From Spirosoma pollinicola (lineage in GTDB: Bacteria > Bacteroidota > Bacteroidia > Cytophagales > Spirosomataceae): a DNA stretch of 64,000 nucleotides. The position numbers and the translations under genes are program-made. The DNA is taken from the NCBI RefSeq assembly GCF_002831565.1, contig NZ_CP025096.1, positions 7,307,014-7,371,013 on the forward strand. Reading direction: 5' to 3'. A model generated the notes under the pieces. That model saw only the letters and a list, made by a program, of their open reading frames with translations. It made no database searches and was not told the origin of the DNA. Below, piece after piece: positions 8,698 through 17,966 of the stretch (the first letter of the stretch is position 1; each line of letters starts with the position of its first letter).

Positions 8698-9936
8698 ATG
8701 AAACTCATTCTTGGTTTATTTGTGAGTTTCCTTGTAGTATGTAGTTCGGCTCTTACCCCTGCTGTGGCCCAAATGCCGCTGGCGGATACAATCGCGACCA
8801 ATACGACTGCTATTCGGCATGTACCTCCTCAACACGACGTTGCCGATCTGGTAAAACGCTGGTATCCACGGCTTCCTATTACCCAACACGATTCTTCAAC
8901 GTTGCATGAAGGCAAACGCTTTGTTCTGGTCATACCACAGATAGGTTATACCCTGCAAACGCGCGGCTTGGTGGCCGTATTGGTGAATACGCCTTTCAGA
9001 ATGGCCAACGCCAACATGTCATCAATGACAGGGCAGGTTGCCTACACCCAGAACAATCAGATTATTTTTACTAGTACATCATCGATCTGGACACGGGATA
9101 ATCGCTTTCTATGGACCAACGACTGGCGGCTGATGCATTACCCGCAAGCAACTTACGGGCTGGGCATGTACACCTCCACCGACCGGGTTATTAATATGGA
9201 TTATGCCTATTTCCGGTTTCATCAAAGTTTACTGCGTCGGTTGGCTCCAAATTTATATGCGGGCATGGGTTATCATTTGGATTTGCACTGGAACATAGAC
9301 AGCTACAACAGCCGCCGGGAGGTGACCCGTATTTCGAGATACACCAACGGGGTCGTAGGTCGTTCGGTATCGTCGGGGCCAACCGTTCACCTCTTATATG
9401 ATAACCGCCAGAATGCCATTAACCCCGCTGGCGGCTTTCTGGTGAACGCTACGTTACGGGCTAACATGCGTGTACTTGGCAGCGACGATACCTATCAATC
9501 TGCATTAGTTGAAGTACGAAAATACGTCCACGTCCCGGCTAATTCCGACAATATTCTGGCATTTTGGTCATACAACGCATTGACCTTGAGCGGCAACCCA
9601 CCCTTTCTGGATTTGCCCAGTACGGGTTGGGACTATAGCGGCAATGTGGGACGTGGATTTATCCAGGGACGCTTTCGGGGCAAGAACCTGTTATATGCAG
9701 AAACCGAATACCGTTTTCACTTAACCGCCGACCGCTTGTTGGGCGGTGTTGTTTTCGCGAATGCCCAGACGGTTACGGAACAGAACAGCGGCCAGTTCGA
9801 AAAGATCGTTCCGGCGGTTGGCGCGGGACTTCGAATCAAAATGAATAAACTATCCCGTACAAATCTTTCCGTTGATTATGGCGTAGGCTTCGACGGCTCC
9901 AAAGGATTATTTTTCAATTTGGGCGAAGTTTTCTAA
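8698..9936 (+). CDS. Omp85/BamA-superfamily outer-membrane barrel protein
   Basis: A 412-residue protein with a Sec signal peptide ending near AVAQ. The body consists of alternating amphipathic strands with aromatic girdles, contains GRGFIQGRFRGKNL followed by AETEYRFHL (like the conserved barrel strands of the Omp85 surface-antigen domain), and ends in a C-terminal phenylalanine (GEVF), the usual signal for outer-membrane insertion. No POTRA domains are visible: only about 60 residues precede the barrel. Family knowledge suggests a channel or assembly role in the outer membrane. The specific cargo is unknown. It appears to be a single-gene unit. Confidence 0.75.
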   Translation: MKLILGLFVSFLVVCSSALTPAVAQMPLADTIATNTTAIRHVPPQHDVADLVKRWYPRLPITQHDSSTLHEGKRFVLVIPQIGYTLQTRGLVAVLVNTPFRMANANMSSMTGQVAYTQNNQIIFTSTSSIWTRDNRFLWTNDWRLMHYPQATYGLGMYTSTDRVINMDYAYFRFHQSLLRRLAPNLYAGMGYHLDLHWNIDSYNSRREVTRISRYTNGVVGRSVSSGPTVHLLYDNRQNAINPAGGFLVNATLRANMRVLGSDDTYQSALVEVRKYVHVPANSDNILAFWSYNALTLSGNPPFLDLPSTGWDYSGNVGRGFIQGRFRGKNLLYAETEYRFHLTADRLLGGVVFANAQTVTEQNSGQFEKIVPAVGAGLRIKMNKLSRTNLSVDYGVGFDGSKGLFFNLGEVF

Positions 9937-10060
9937 TTGCCTTACACTAGCAGATAATACCAACCAATTAGCCTGACCCTGATTTGATGTTTCCCTAAAC
10001 GGAGCGTAGGTTTACCGTATCGTCCAAATTAACGTAGCGCCGACTACACAGCTTTTATAA

Positions 10061-10624
10061 ATGGATTTTTGTGACCAACTATTTGATCAAAGTACCAGCC
10101 CTGTAGACCAGTGGGCCCGGCAAAATTTTGAACAGTGTACCTTCAAAAACCTCGATTTATCGAAAGTCGTTTTTGCCAACACCAGCTTTATCAACTGTAG
10201 GTTTGACTACTGCAATCTGAGCGCGGCCCTATTCGAAGGCACGAAGCTGGATGATGTGGTTTTCGTTGATTGTAAATTAAACAGCGTCAATTTTGGGCAG
10301 TGCAGCGCATTTGGCTTCCACGTTGACTTCCAAACGTGTCAACTTGACTATGTTTCGTTTTTTGGCCGAAACCTGAAAAAGACGCGCTTTGTCGATTGCT
10401 CTTTACTCGAAGGTCGTTTTATCAACTGCGATCTGAGCGGGGCTTTGTTCAAAAACTGCAACCTCGAACTGACTCTCTTTGCGACGAACGTACTCACACA
10501 GACAGACTTCTCCAGTTCCTACAACCTGACCTTAGACCCCGACGGTAATAAGCTAAAGAAAACGAAGTTTTCAGTTCACAGCCTTCGCGGTTTGCTTACG
10601 AAATATGATATTGTGGTTAGTTAG
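10061..10624 (+). CDS. Pentapeptide-repeat protein
   Basis: A 187-residue protein made of A(D/N)LXX-type units: for example CTFKNLDLSKVVFANTSF, CRFDYCNLSAALFEGTKL, CDLSGALFKNCNLELTLF. A central break near VDFQTCQ could interrupt the coils. These units fold as a right-handed quadrilateral beta-helix. Some members (Qnr, MfpA) mimic DNA and protect gyrase, but most have no known role, and nothing here proves the gyrase function. It has no signal peptide, so it is cytoplasmic. It precedes a repeat-rich gap and the type III restriction locus. Confidence 0.85.
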   Translation: MDFCDQLFDQSTSPVDQWARQNFEQCTFKNLDLSKVVFANTSFINCRFDYCNLSAALFEGTKLDDVVFVDCKLNSVNFGQCSAFGFHVDFQTCQLDYVSFFGRNLKKTRFVDCSLLEGRFINCDLSGALFKNCNLELTLFATNVLTQTDFSSSYNLTLDPDGNKLKKTKFSVHSLRGLLTKYDIVVS

Positions 10625-10674
10625 ATTATTACATAGACTACTAGCTTACAAGATATTAGCTCTCGTTTAAAAAA

Positions 10675-10717
10675 GGATTAACCATAGAGCGGTGCGCCGT
10701 TGCGACACAAAGGCCAC
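10675..10717 (+). repeat. 43-nt inverted repeat, left copy
   Basis: It begins GGATTAACCATAGAGCGG and continues through GTGCGCCGTTGCGACAC to AAAGGCCAC. The right copy at 15827-15869 is its reverse complement with one mismatch. Together they bracket the type III restriction-modification genes. Confidence 0.85.
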
Positions 10718-10838
10718 AGAAATGGTCGCAATGACACTACCAATAACTTCGTCGTGAATTATTACGTACCTCCACCCATGTAAAGTCTGTTGACCAGCCA
10801 AATTCCGCTTTTAGGGTTAATTGGGTTTTTGTGATCGT

Positions 10839-10976
10839 GTAGGGACCTGTGCGCCGGTGCGACAATACCTTGCGTCTACTGACCGGGTGGTTATGGCTGG
10901 ATTAATTTTATATGGATACGAATTACTGAAGCGAAGGAGACGCAAAGGATTGTCGCACCGGCGAACCGGTCTCTAC
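10839..10976. repeat. Inverted-repeat element with 39-base arms
   Basis: The left arm 10839-10877 (GTAGGGACCTGTGCGCCGG, then TGCGACAATACC) pairs with 10938-10976 (GCGAACCGGTCTCTAC at its end) with a handful of mismatches. The loop of about 60 bases is unremarkable. The core GCGCCGGTGCGACA is close to the core GCGCCGTTGCGACA of the 43-nt repeat, so the two may belong to one repeat family. Confidence 0.75.
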
Positions 10977-11303
10977 TTGCCCGTCTCAGTGAATCAGACT
11001 ATCTTGCTGGCTAAAACAACCCAATTTATAGCGCAAAAAAGACAACTCATTCTATCATAAAGACATAGCGTTGCTTACAGTTTCCCCTCAGGAAAAACGG
11101 CCAAATTTTTAGCGAGGGAGGAAATGGTGAAGCGGACGCACTCGAAAGGGTGCGCCCCTTTGCTGTTTCTACATTTAACCCTTGCTGGGCGCTTGGCCGT
11201 GCCTTCCTGAGATACAATGTGGGCAGCGGAGGCCAGCGTACCCCTATTTTTTTGCCCCCTATTGAGCCTCGGGGCGTTCATCTGCAAATCCCCGACGCTC
11301 ATA

Positions 11304-12896
11304 ATGCCCACACTTACCTGGATAGGGAAAGATAAAGTAATCAATCATCACCACGACGTACCGTTTCGGATTCTCGATCCGCAATACAGTTATGGCACTC
11401 CTTCCCCTGATTTAGGAGAGGGACGGGCTGAGGGTAACCGAATTATTCACGGCGATAATCTGGAAGCCCTGAAAGCCCTCTTGCCGTATTATGAAGGCCG
11501 CATCAAGTGCATCTACATCGACCCGCCCTACAATACCGGCAACGAAGGCTGGGTCTACAACGACAATGTCAGCGACCCAAAACTGAAACGCTGGCTCGGT
11601 AAAGTAGTAGGCAAGGAGAGCGAAGACCTTAGCCGCCACGACAAATGGCTGTGCATGATGTATCCGAGACTACAACTATTGCACAGACTACTGGCTGATG
11701 ACGGGGCCATTTTCGTATCCATAGACGACAATGAACAAGCGAGTTTAAAGTTGGTAATGGATGAGATTTGGGGACCGGGGAATTTTGTCAGCTCAATAGT
11801 TTGGCAAAAGAATTTTGCTCCAAAAAACGATGCAAAACACTTCTCAACCGATACAGAGTCAATTATCGCATATGCAAAATCACTTACTTTATTAAAAATT
11901 TATCGACTAAAAAGAAGTGAGAAGAACCTTCAAAATTATAAAAATCCAGATAATGATATACGTGGTTTGTGGGCTTCCAGTGATCTACTCAGAATGGAGC
12001 ATCGCGATAATTCGGTTTATACAATAACATCTCCTTCTGGAAGACAATGGGCACCTGAGCCGGGTACTAGTTGGCGTCATCCAGAACCGGAACTTATTGA
12101 ATTAGTAAAAAATAACCGAATTTGGTTTGGCTTAGATGGCAATACTAAGCCAAGGCGAAAACGATTTTTGAGTGAAATAAAAGAAGGAGTTATTCCTCAA
12201 ACTTTATGGAAACATGAGGAAGTAGGAAATACACAAGAAGCGAAAAAAGAAGTAAACTCGATATTTAAAGGTACAAACGAGCGATTCCCAACCCCTAAAC
12301 CAACTCGCCTAATTGAGCGTATCCTCCAAATCGCCACCGGCCCAAACGACATCATTCTCGATTCCTTCGCGGGTTCCGGCACTACGGCCCATGCTGTATT
12401 AAATTTGAATAAACAGGACGGCGGCAATCGTCAATTTATTCTGGTGGAAATGGAAGACTATGCCGAAACCATTACCGCCGAGCGGGTTCGGCGGGTGATT
12501 GACGGCTATGGCGGGAAAGACGGTACCGGGGGCGAATTCACCTATTACGAACTCGGCCCTGCCCTGTTTACGGAAAATGGCCTGCTCAATGAAGACTTGC
12601 CCCTGAATCGCATTCGGGAGTATATCTGGTATTCCGAAACGCGTTTGCCCTTTCTCAGTACGCCCAAAACTGAAAACGAAACTCCGCATTTTCTGGGCAA
12701 GCTGTTCGAAACAGCGTATTACTTCTATTACCAGCCCAACGAACTCACAACGCTGGATTACGACTTCCTGTCGACCGTGCAAACCCCAGCAGAACAGTAC
12801 GTTATCTACGCCGACAATTGCCTGATTAGCCCCGACTGGCTCCAGCAACGGCACATCATCTTCAAGAAAATCCCCCGGGATATTTCCAGATTTTAA
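11304..12896 (+). CDS. mod: Type III restriction-modification system, Mod subunit (DNA adenine methyltransferase)
   Basis: The start is at 11304, giving MPTLTWIGKDKVINHH, the usual opening of Mod proteins; the frame is open further upstream to 11217 but those codons do not look homologous. It is 530 residues long. Seen: DPPYNTG at D73 (motif IV) before FAGSGTT at F355 (motif I), the beta-class order of N6-adenine methyltransferases, then MEDYAETITAERV. The C-terminus IIFKKIPRDISRF looks complete. Family knowledge: Mod reads the target sequence, methylates one strand, and forms the complex with Res. Bases of about 11800-12290, between the motifs, encode the target-recognition domain and are clearly more AT-rich than the flanks, suggesting recombination there. 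Confidence 0.93.
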   Translation: MPTLTWIGKDKVINHHHDVPFRILDPQYSYGTPSPDLGEGRAEGNRIIHGDNLEALKALLPYYEGRIKCIYIDPPYNTGNEGWVYNDNVSDPKLKRWLGKVVGKESEDLSRHDKWLCMMYPRLQLLHRLLADDGAIFVSIDDNEQASLKLVMDEIWGPGNFVSSIVWQKNFAPKNDAKHFSTDTESIIAYAKSLTLLKIYRLKRSEKNLQNYKNPDNDIRGLWASSDLLRMEHRDNSVYTITSPSGRQWAPEPGTSWRHPEPELIELVKNNRIWFGLDGNTKPRRKRFLSEIKEGVIPQTLWKHEEVGNTQEAKKEVNSIFKGTNERFPTPKPTRLIERILQIATGPNDIILDSFAGSGTTAHAVLNLNKQDGGNRQFILVEMEDYAETITAERVRRVIDGYGGKDGTGGEFTYYELGPALFTENGLLNEDLPLNRIREYIWYSETRLPFLSTPKTENETPHFLGKLFETAYYFYYQPNELTTLDYDFLSTVQTPAEQYVIYADNCLISPDWLQQRHIIFKKIPRDISRF

Positions 12897-12898
12897 TT

Positions 12899-13022
12899 GA
12901 TGGCGCAAGGCTCCGGCCTTGTGTCTATTATTCTCCGGCCTCTGGCCGGTTTATTAAAATTACATTCGCATACCGGCCAGAGGCCGGAGAATAAGAGGCC
13001 CAAGGCCAGAGCCTTGCGCCAT
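12899..13022. repeat. Palindromic interspersed element, copy B (124 bp), between mod and res
   Basis: Same family as the element at 3702-3823: starts GATGGCGCAAGGCTC, contains TATTCTCCGGCCTCTGGCC and its inverse, and ends GCCTTGCGCCAT. It begins two bases after the mod stop codon and ends 11 bases before the res start, so it fills the whole gap in the operon. It could form a long stem in the mod-res transcript. Confidence 0.85.
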
Positions 13023-13033
13023 ACGCAACAACT

Positions 13034-15673
13034 ATGGAACTCAAACCCTATCAGGCGGGCGTTATCCGCGATCTCGACCGCTATCTGCACTATGTTCAGC
13101 AGGAACAGCGCTATGATGTGGCTTATAACCGCTACTGGCAGGATGAAGTGGGCGACTACGACCCGCTGAACAACACCGGTATGAGGCCCTACCAGAATAA
13201 TGTACCCGGCACACCGCATGTCTGCGTGAAAGTGCCCACGGCGGGCGGCAAGACCTTTATTGCGGTCAACGCCCTCCATACCCTCTTCAACGCCTTTGCG
13301 ACTGACAAGCCCAAAGCCGTTGTCTGGCTGGTTCCCTGGAGCAATCTGCTCGACCAGACGGTGCGGAATCTGTCGAACCCCGCCCACCCCTACCGGCAGA
13401 AGCTAAACAGCCTGTTCAATCACCGCGTAGCTGTTTATCAGAAAAAAGACCTCCTGCAGGGCGCTAATTTTAGCCCGGCAGTGGTGCAGCAGCAACTAAG
13501 CATCTTTGTGCTGAGCTTCGGGAGCTTACGGGCGAAAAAGAAAGAAGACCGCAAGATTTTCGAGGAAAACGGTGCTCTGGCCACCTTTGCCAGTCAGTTC
13601 GAATCCGACGATCATTTGCTGGCCGATACCGACCAAACGGCTCTCATTAACGTCATTCGCAGCCTGACGCCAGTCGTTGTGGTCGATGAAAGCCACAATG
13701 CCGAGAGCGATTTAAGCGTCGATATGCTTCGCGATTTAAACCCGTCGTTTGTGCTTGACCTGACGGCCACCCCGAAGAAAAATGCGAACATCGTCAGCTT
13801 TGTGTCGGCTATTGAGCTTAAAAAAGAGCAGATGGTAAAGCTCCCGGTCATTGCCTATAACCACAAAGAAAAATCGCAGGTGGTGGAGAGTGCGCTGAAC
13901 CTGCAACGGCAGTTGGAGCGTCTGGCTAAAGTCGAACAAAAAGCGGGAGGGCGCTACATTCGTCCCATTGTGCTGTTCCAGGCGCAGCCCAAAACTGGCG
14001 ACGACAATACGACTTTCGAAAAGCTGAAACAGCAGTTGCTGAAACTTAAAATCCCCGAAGAGCAGATCAAAATCAAAACCGCCGACATCAATGAACTAAA
14101 GGATATTGACCTGATGAGTCCGAAATGCCCGGTGCGGTACATTATTACGGTCAACGCCCTGAAAGAAGGTTGGGACTGTCCGTTTGCCTACATTCTGGCA
14201 TCGCTGGCCGACCGATCTTCGGCAGTAGATATTGAACAGATATTGGGTCGGGTATTGCGGCAACCTTATGTCATGCGCCATCAGAATGACCTGCTGAACG
14301 TATCGTATGTACTTACAGCTTCGGCCAAATTTACAGAAACACTGCAAAGCATTATCCGGGGGCTGGAATCGGCCGGATTCAGCCGGAACGATTATCGGTC
14401 GTCCGACGAACAGCCAGTCGACGCTGCGCCCCAGACAACAGCACAGGCACTGCAAGGATTTTTATTCCCCGAATCAAGTGAATCGGCCAGCGACGAGATC
14501 GAGCCGGAAAAAATTCAGTTCGACCCCGGCGATATAGCCGACGAAACGCCTGTTGAGGTGTTGCCCACGCTGGCGGCCATCACCCAAATAGCCGTAACTA
14601 AAAATCAGGAATTTGAGCAACAAATCAACCAACAGGCGTCCGACGTTCCGTCGCCCCTGTTTCAGGAACTCGGCGATAAAGTGAAAAAGATCTCTATCAA
14701 TCAGGATTTTGCAGCCCTTGCACAACAATTGGCCTTGCCTCAGTTTTACCTGGCCGTACCGCAAACGGGTCTTTTCAGTCAGGGCGAACGGGTTTTATTA
14801 AATCAGGAAGTCTTGCTGAATGGCTTCCGGCTGGCCGACGAAGACATAAAAATCGACTGGAATACGGTCGAAACAGACCTATACAAAATCGACATTGAGC
14901 GGACGCAGGGCAACCAATACCGCCCTGTTTTCCTGCAACTAGACAACATTCAGATCAAAGAAGCCTTTGTCGAGTATATTTTAACCAAACCAAAAGCAGG
15001 CCAGATAAAAGACCTCGCTCACCGGATGCTGCAACTCATTGGAAATATGTACCCCATTCCCGACCAGCAGATAAAATTGTATCTGGAGCGTATTTTGAGC
15101 AGTTTCGACGCCGAACGCCTGAAAGACCTGCTGGCTAGGGAATACACCTACCGGGACAAAATCAAGAAGAAAATTCGCGCCCTGGCCGATCTTCATGCCG
15201 AAGGCCAGTTTGAAAAACTATTGGTTGTAGGCAAGATTTCGGTAGAGCCGAACTTCACTTTCAGGAAAACGATTGTACCGGGTCTGCTCGGCAAATCGTT
15301 GGGAAAATCGCTTTATGCGCACGAAGGTAGTATGAACGGTTTCGAGGAGCGTATCATTAGCGAACTAGCCGCTCTGCCAAACGTTCTGTTCTGGCATCGG
15401 AACTTGGGTCGAGGTAAAGGTTTCGCCATCAATGGCTTTAAGTCGAATCACTATCCCGACTTTATAGTATACACCCAGTCAGGCACGTTGATTCTACTTG
15501 AAACCAAGGGTGACGACCGCGATAATTCAGACAGTGCAGCCAAGAATCGACTGGGCCGGACTTGGGCTGAGCAGGCCGGGAGGCAGTACAAATACTTTAT
15601 GGTTTTCGACACCCACCGGCTAGCGGATACATATACAATAGCTGAAGTGAAAGAATTGGTAAAACAACTGTAA
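13034..15673 (+). CDS. res: Type III restriction-modification system, Res subunit (helicase-nuclease)
   Basis: An 879-residue protein. The superfamily 2 motor motifs are in order: PTAGGKT (Walker A, from P68), DESH (D218), LTATP, and QILGRVLRQP (motif VI, near 402). The C-terminal nuclease has PDF (P808, D809) and LLETKGDD (E823, K825), a PD-(D/E)xK site. Family knowledge: Res hydrolyses ATP to move along DNA and cleaves when two head-to-head unmodified sites communicate; it needs Mod for recognition. All key residues are present, so the enzyme looks active. The gene is separated from mod only by the palindromic element. Confidence 0.93.
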   Translation: MELKPYQAGVIRDLDRYLHYVQQEQRYDVAYNRYWQDEVGDYDPLNNTGMRPYQNNVPGTPHVCVKVPTAGGKTFIAVNALHTLFNAFATDKPKAVVWLVPWSNLLDQTVRNLSNPAHPYRQKLNSLFNHRVAVYQKKDLLQGANFSPAVVQQQLSIFVLSFGSLRAKKKEDRKIFEENGALATFASQFESDDHLLADTDQTALINVIRSLTPVVVVDESHNAESDLSVDMLRDLNPSFVLDLTATPKKNANIVSFVSAIELKKEQMVKLPVIAYNHKEKSQVVESALNLQRQLERLAKVEQKAGGRYIRPIVLFQAQPKTGDDNTTFEKLKQQLLKLKIPEEQIKIKTADINELKDIDLMSPKCPVRYIITVNALKEGWDCPFAYILASLADRSSAVDIEQILGRVLRQPYVMRHQNDLLNVSYVLTASAKFTETLQSIIRGLESAGFSRNDYRSSDEQPVDAAPQTTAQALQGFLFPESSESASDEIEPEKIQFDPGDIADETPVEVLPTLAAITQIAVTKNQEFEQQINQQASDVPSPLFQELGDKVKKISINQDFAALAQQLALPQFYLAVPQTGLFSQGERVLLNQEVLLNGFRLADEDIKIDWNTVETDLYKIDIERTQGNQYRPVFLQLDNIQIKEAFVEYILTKPKAGQIKDLAHRMLQLIGNMYPIPDQQIKLYLERILSSFDAERLKDLLAREYTYRDKIKKKIRALADLHAEGQFEKLLVVGKISVEPNFTFRKTIVPGLLGKSLGKSLYAHEGSMNGFEERIISELAALPNVLFWHRNLGRGKGFAINGFKSNHYPDFIVYTQSGTLILLETKGDDRDNSDSAAKNRLGRTWAEQAGRQYKYFMVFDTHRLADTYTIAEVKELVKQL

Positions 15674-15826
15674 AAAGGCTACCCCTACCCTTTACTTAAA
15701 GAAGCTGTTTAAACTTTTAAAATTAAAACCATACGTTCGATATGATAAAAACCCCAATTAATTCGGGATCGCTCGCATTTGGGTATTTTATTGAACTATC
15801 CAGTTTCTCAAAACGAAACGTCATTT

Positions 15827-15869
15827 GTGGCCTTTGTGTCGCAACGGCGCACCGCTCTGTGGTTAATCC
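15827..15869 (-). repeat. 43-nt inverted repeat, right copy
   Basis: Reverse complement of 10675-10717 with a single C/T difference (CAGAGCGG against TAGAGCGG). It lies about 150 bases after the res stop codon. The gap of 293 bases between res and the TetR gene holds nothing else that I can support. Confidence 0.85.
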
Positions 15870-15966
15870 CTTTCATAAAATCTATTCATAAGATTAACTA
15901 ACCCTTATGAAACTTTATCAGCAGTAGAATAGTTAACACTGTTATAAAGACTAACATATACCCAAA

Positions 15967-16569
15967 ATGGGAATCCTTGAGCGTCGGTTACGGCAGAAAG
16001 TAGAAGTCAAAACAAGCATCTTACAGGCGGCCTGGCAACTGGTTCTGGAAGAGGGCTGGCAGGCGCTTTCTATCCGCAAAATTGCCGACGCCATTGAGTA
16101 TAGCGTTCCGGTAATCTACAGTCACTTTGAAAACAAGGATGCTATTTTACAGGAATTCACCAGAGAGGGTTTCCAGTTATTGACGGAAGAAGTGATTTGG
16201 CAGCGCGACACTAAAATCGAAGCCAGCCAGCAATTAGAAGCCATTGCCCAAGGCTATTGGGATTTTGCCTTTACCCATAAAGAGTTTTACCAACTGATGT
16301 TTGGGCTAGGTATTCCCCGTTGTGAGCAGGTGAATCAGGTGGCCGAAATAAAGCAGTTCTCCGGTGTTTTAATAGGAGTTATTCAGGAAGTTATCAGTTC
16401 AAGCAAACAACCGAAGGTCGATGCATTCCTGAAATTTCATACATATTGGTCGATTCTGCATGGGCTTGTCTCAATTCAGATGATTGACTCTAATTCAACC
16501 GCTAATCCGTGGAGCCAGTTGGTCTTGAAAGATGCCATTGATGGATATATTAAAGCCCTGAACGGCTAA
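15967..16569 (+). CDS. TetR/AcrR family transcriptional regulator
   Basis: A 200-residue protein. The N-terminal helix-turn-helix is clear: ILQAAWQLVLEEGWQALSIR, then KIADAIEYSVPVIYSHFENK. The C-terminal half (FTHKEFYQLMFG) resembles the WHG-type ligand-binding domain. Such proteins usually repress neighbouring genes until a small molecule binds. The next genes, YceI-like and DsbA-like, are the natural candidates for its targets, but no operator was identified. Its start follows a 293-base gap. Confidence 0.85.
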   Translation: MGILERRLRQKVEVKTSILQAAWQLVLEEGWQALSIRKIADAIEYSVPVIYSHFENKDAILQEFTREGFQLLTEEVIWQRDTKIEASQQLEAIAQGYWDFAFTHKEFYQLMFGLGIPRCEQVNQVAEIKQFSGVLIGVIQEVISSSKQPKVDAFLKFHTYWSILHGLVSIQMIDSNSTANPWSQLVLKDAIDGYIKALNG

Positions 16570-16706
16570 TTTTTTTACCCACTACCTAACACCGTTAGGA
16601 ATTATACCAATGTAATTAACAGCTTTCCCATCAACGGCTACGCGCTATCTCAATTAACAGATTCATCGCAAACATTCATAAATAAATCACTCAATTTAAT
16701 ACAATC

Positions 16707-17240
16707 ATGGCAACAACTAACTGGGTCGTAGACCCGATGCACTCCGAAGTACAATTCAAGATTAAACACCTTGTCATCTCGACCGTAACCGGCACATTCC
16801 GGAATTTTGAGGGTGGTGCAACGACAGAAAGTGACGATTTTGACAACGCAGAAATTCACTTTTCTTTACATGTCGATAGTGTCGATACAAATCAGGAAAT
16901 GCGCGATGCACACTTGAAAGGAGCGGATTTCTTCGATGCAGAAACCTTCCCTAAAATCGCCTTCAAATCGACGTCCTTTAAGAAAATTGACGACGATGAG
17001 TACGCCCTGAACGGCGACCTGACGATGAAAGGCGTTACCAAACCCGTAACCCTGAAAGCCGAATATGGCGGAACAGCTAAAGATGCCTATGGTAATCAGA
17101 AACTTGGTTTTGAAGTGACGGGGAAAGTTAACCGCAAAGAGTTTGGCCTGACCTACAACGCGTTAACTGAAACGGGTGGTCTGGCCCTCGGCGAAGACAT
17201 CAAACTATCCGCAAACATTCAGCTGGCCAAAGCTGCCTAA
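16707..17240 (+). CDS. YceI family protein (lipocalin-like)
   Basis: A 177-residue protein: WVVDPMHSEVQFKIKHLVIS at the N-terminus, then SVDTNQEMRDAHLKGADFFD and FPKIAFKST, GVTKPVTLKAEYGG, FGLTYN. These are the signature blocks of the YceI beta-barrel, known to bind isoprenoid-like lipids. No signal peptide is seen, so this member is probably cytoplasmic. It is 11 bases upstream of the DsbA-family gene and likely co-transcribed with it. The physiological ligand is unknown. Confidence 0.92.
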   Translation: MATTNWVVDPMHSEVQFKIKHLVISTVTGTFRNFEGGATTESDDFDNAEIHFSLHVDSVDTNQEMRDAHLKGADFFDAETFPKIAFKSTSFKKIDDDEYALNGDLTMKGVTKPVTLKAEYGGTAKDAYGNQKLGFEVTGKVNRKEFGLTYNALTETGGLALGEDIKLSANIQLAKAA

Positions 17241-17251
17241 CTAAGAGACCA

Positions 17252-17956
17252 ATGGACGTTGAAATCTGGAGTGATATCATGTGCCCTTTTTGCTACATCG
17301 GTAAGCGAAAGTTCGAGCACGCCCTTAGTCAGTTTCCACACAAAGACCAGGTAAATATTGTCTGGAAAAGCTTTCAGCTTAACCCGGACATGCAAACAGA
17401 ACCGGGCAAAAATATTAACCAGTATCTGTCCGAAATTAAAGGCTGGAGTCTGGACGAAGCTAAGCAAATGAACGACCGGGTTACGGCTATGGCGCAGGAA
17501 GTTGGCTTGTCCTACGACTTTGACAAAGCCGTGGTAGCTAACTCTTTCGATGCACACCGCCTTATTCAACTGGCTAAACAAAATGGTCTAGGTGACGCTA
17601 TTGAAGAACGTTTATTCAAAGCTTATTTTACCGAAGGCCGCGACACATCAGACCACGATACGCTTGTCGAATTAGGCACCGAAATTGGTCTTGATGCCAC
17701 GGTTATCCAGCAAATGCTGGCTGGTACCGAATTTACCGAAGCCGTTCATGGGGATGTGTACGAAGCGCAGCAGGTGGGTGCAAGGGGCGTCCCCTTCTTT
17801 GTACTGAACCGACGGTATGCGGTTTCGGGCGCACAACAACCCGAAACATTCCTTGGCGCTCTTGATACCGCCTGGGCCGAATGGGCGAAAACCAATCCTG
17901 TCATCCCTCAACTTACTGCCGACGGACCTACGTGCACACCCGGCGAAATTTGTTAA
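17252..17956 (+). CDS. DsbA family oxidoreductase (FrnE-like)
   Basis: A 234-residue thioredoxin-fold protein with the CPFC active site at C11-C14 (SDIMCPFCYIGKRKFE) and a helical insert with NSFDAHRLIQLAK. The cis-proline region reads GARGVPFFVLNRRYAVSGAQ. There is no signal peptide, so it is likely a cytosolic FrnE-type dithiol oxidoreductase, a group linked to oxidative-stress tolerance or polyketide biosynthesis. It is paired with YceI. A 27-base-arm inverted repeat follows the stop codon. Confidence 0.9.
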   Translation: MDVEIWSDIMCPFCYIGKRKFEHALSQFPHKDQVNIVWKSFQLNPDMQTEPGKNINQYLSEIKGWSLDEAKQMNDRVTAMAQEVGLSYDFDKAVVANSFDAHRLIQLAKQNGLGDAIEERLFKAYFTEGRDTSDHDTLVELGTEIGLDATVIQQMLAGTEFTEAVHGDVYEAQQVGARGVPFFVLNRRYAVSGAQQPETFLGALDTAWAEWAKTNPVIPQLTADGPTCTPGEIC

Positions 17957-17966
17957 TTATAGACCA

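Larger units (their letters stand above)
10625..11303. other. Repeat-rich intergenic region before the type III R-M genes
   Basis: About 680 bases with no convincing gene. It contains one arm of the 43-nt inverted repeat (10675-10717) and a 138-bp element with 39-base inverted arms (10839-10976). The reading frames that cross it pass through these repeats or lack protein-like composition. The promoter for mod must lie here, but I cannot place it. Confidence 0.6.

Noticed and set aside
10821-11060. Open frame of 79 codons on the plus strand
   Set aside because: It passes through the arms of the inverted-repeat element and lacks any recognisable protein pattern.
11075-11344. Minus-strand frame of 89 codons upstream of mod
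   Set aside because: It lies opposite the mod start and has no recognisable motif.
12897-13169. Open frame MMAQGSGLVS... on the plus strand
   Set aside because: It encodes the palindromic element, and a similar frame occurs on the other strand at the first copy (3589-3828).
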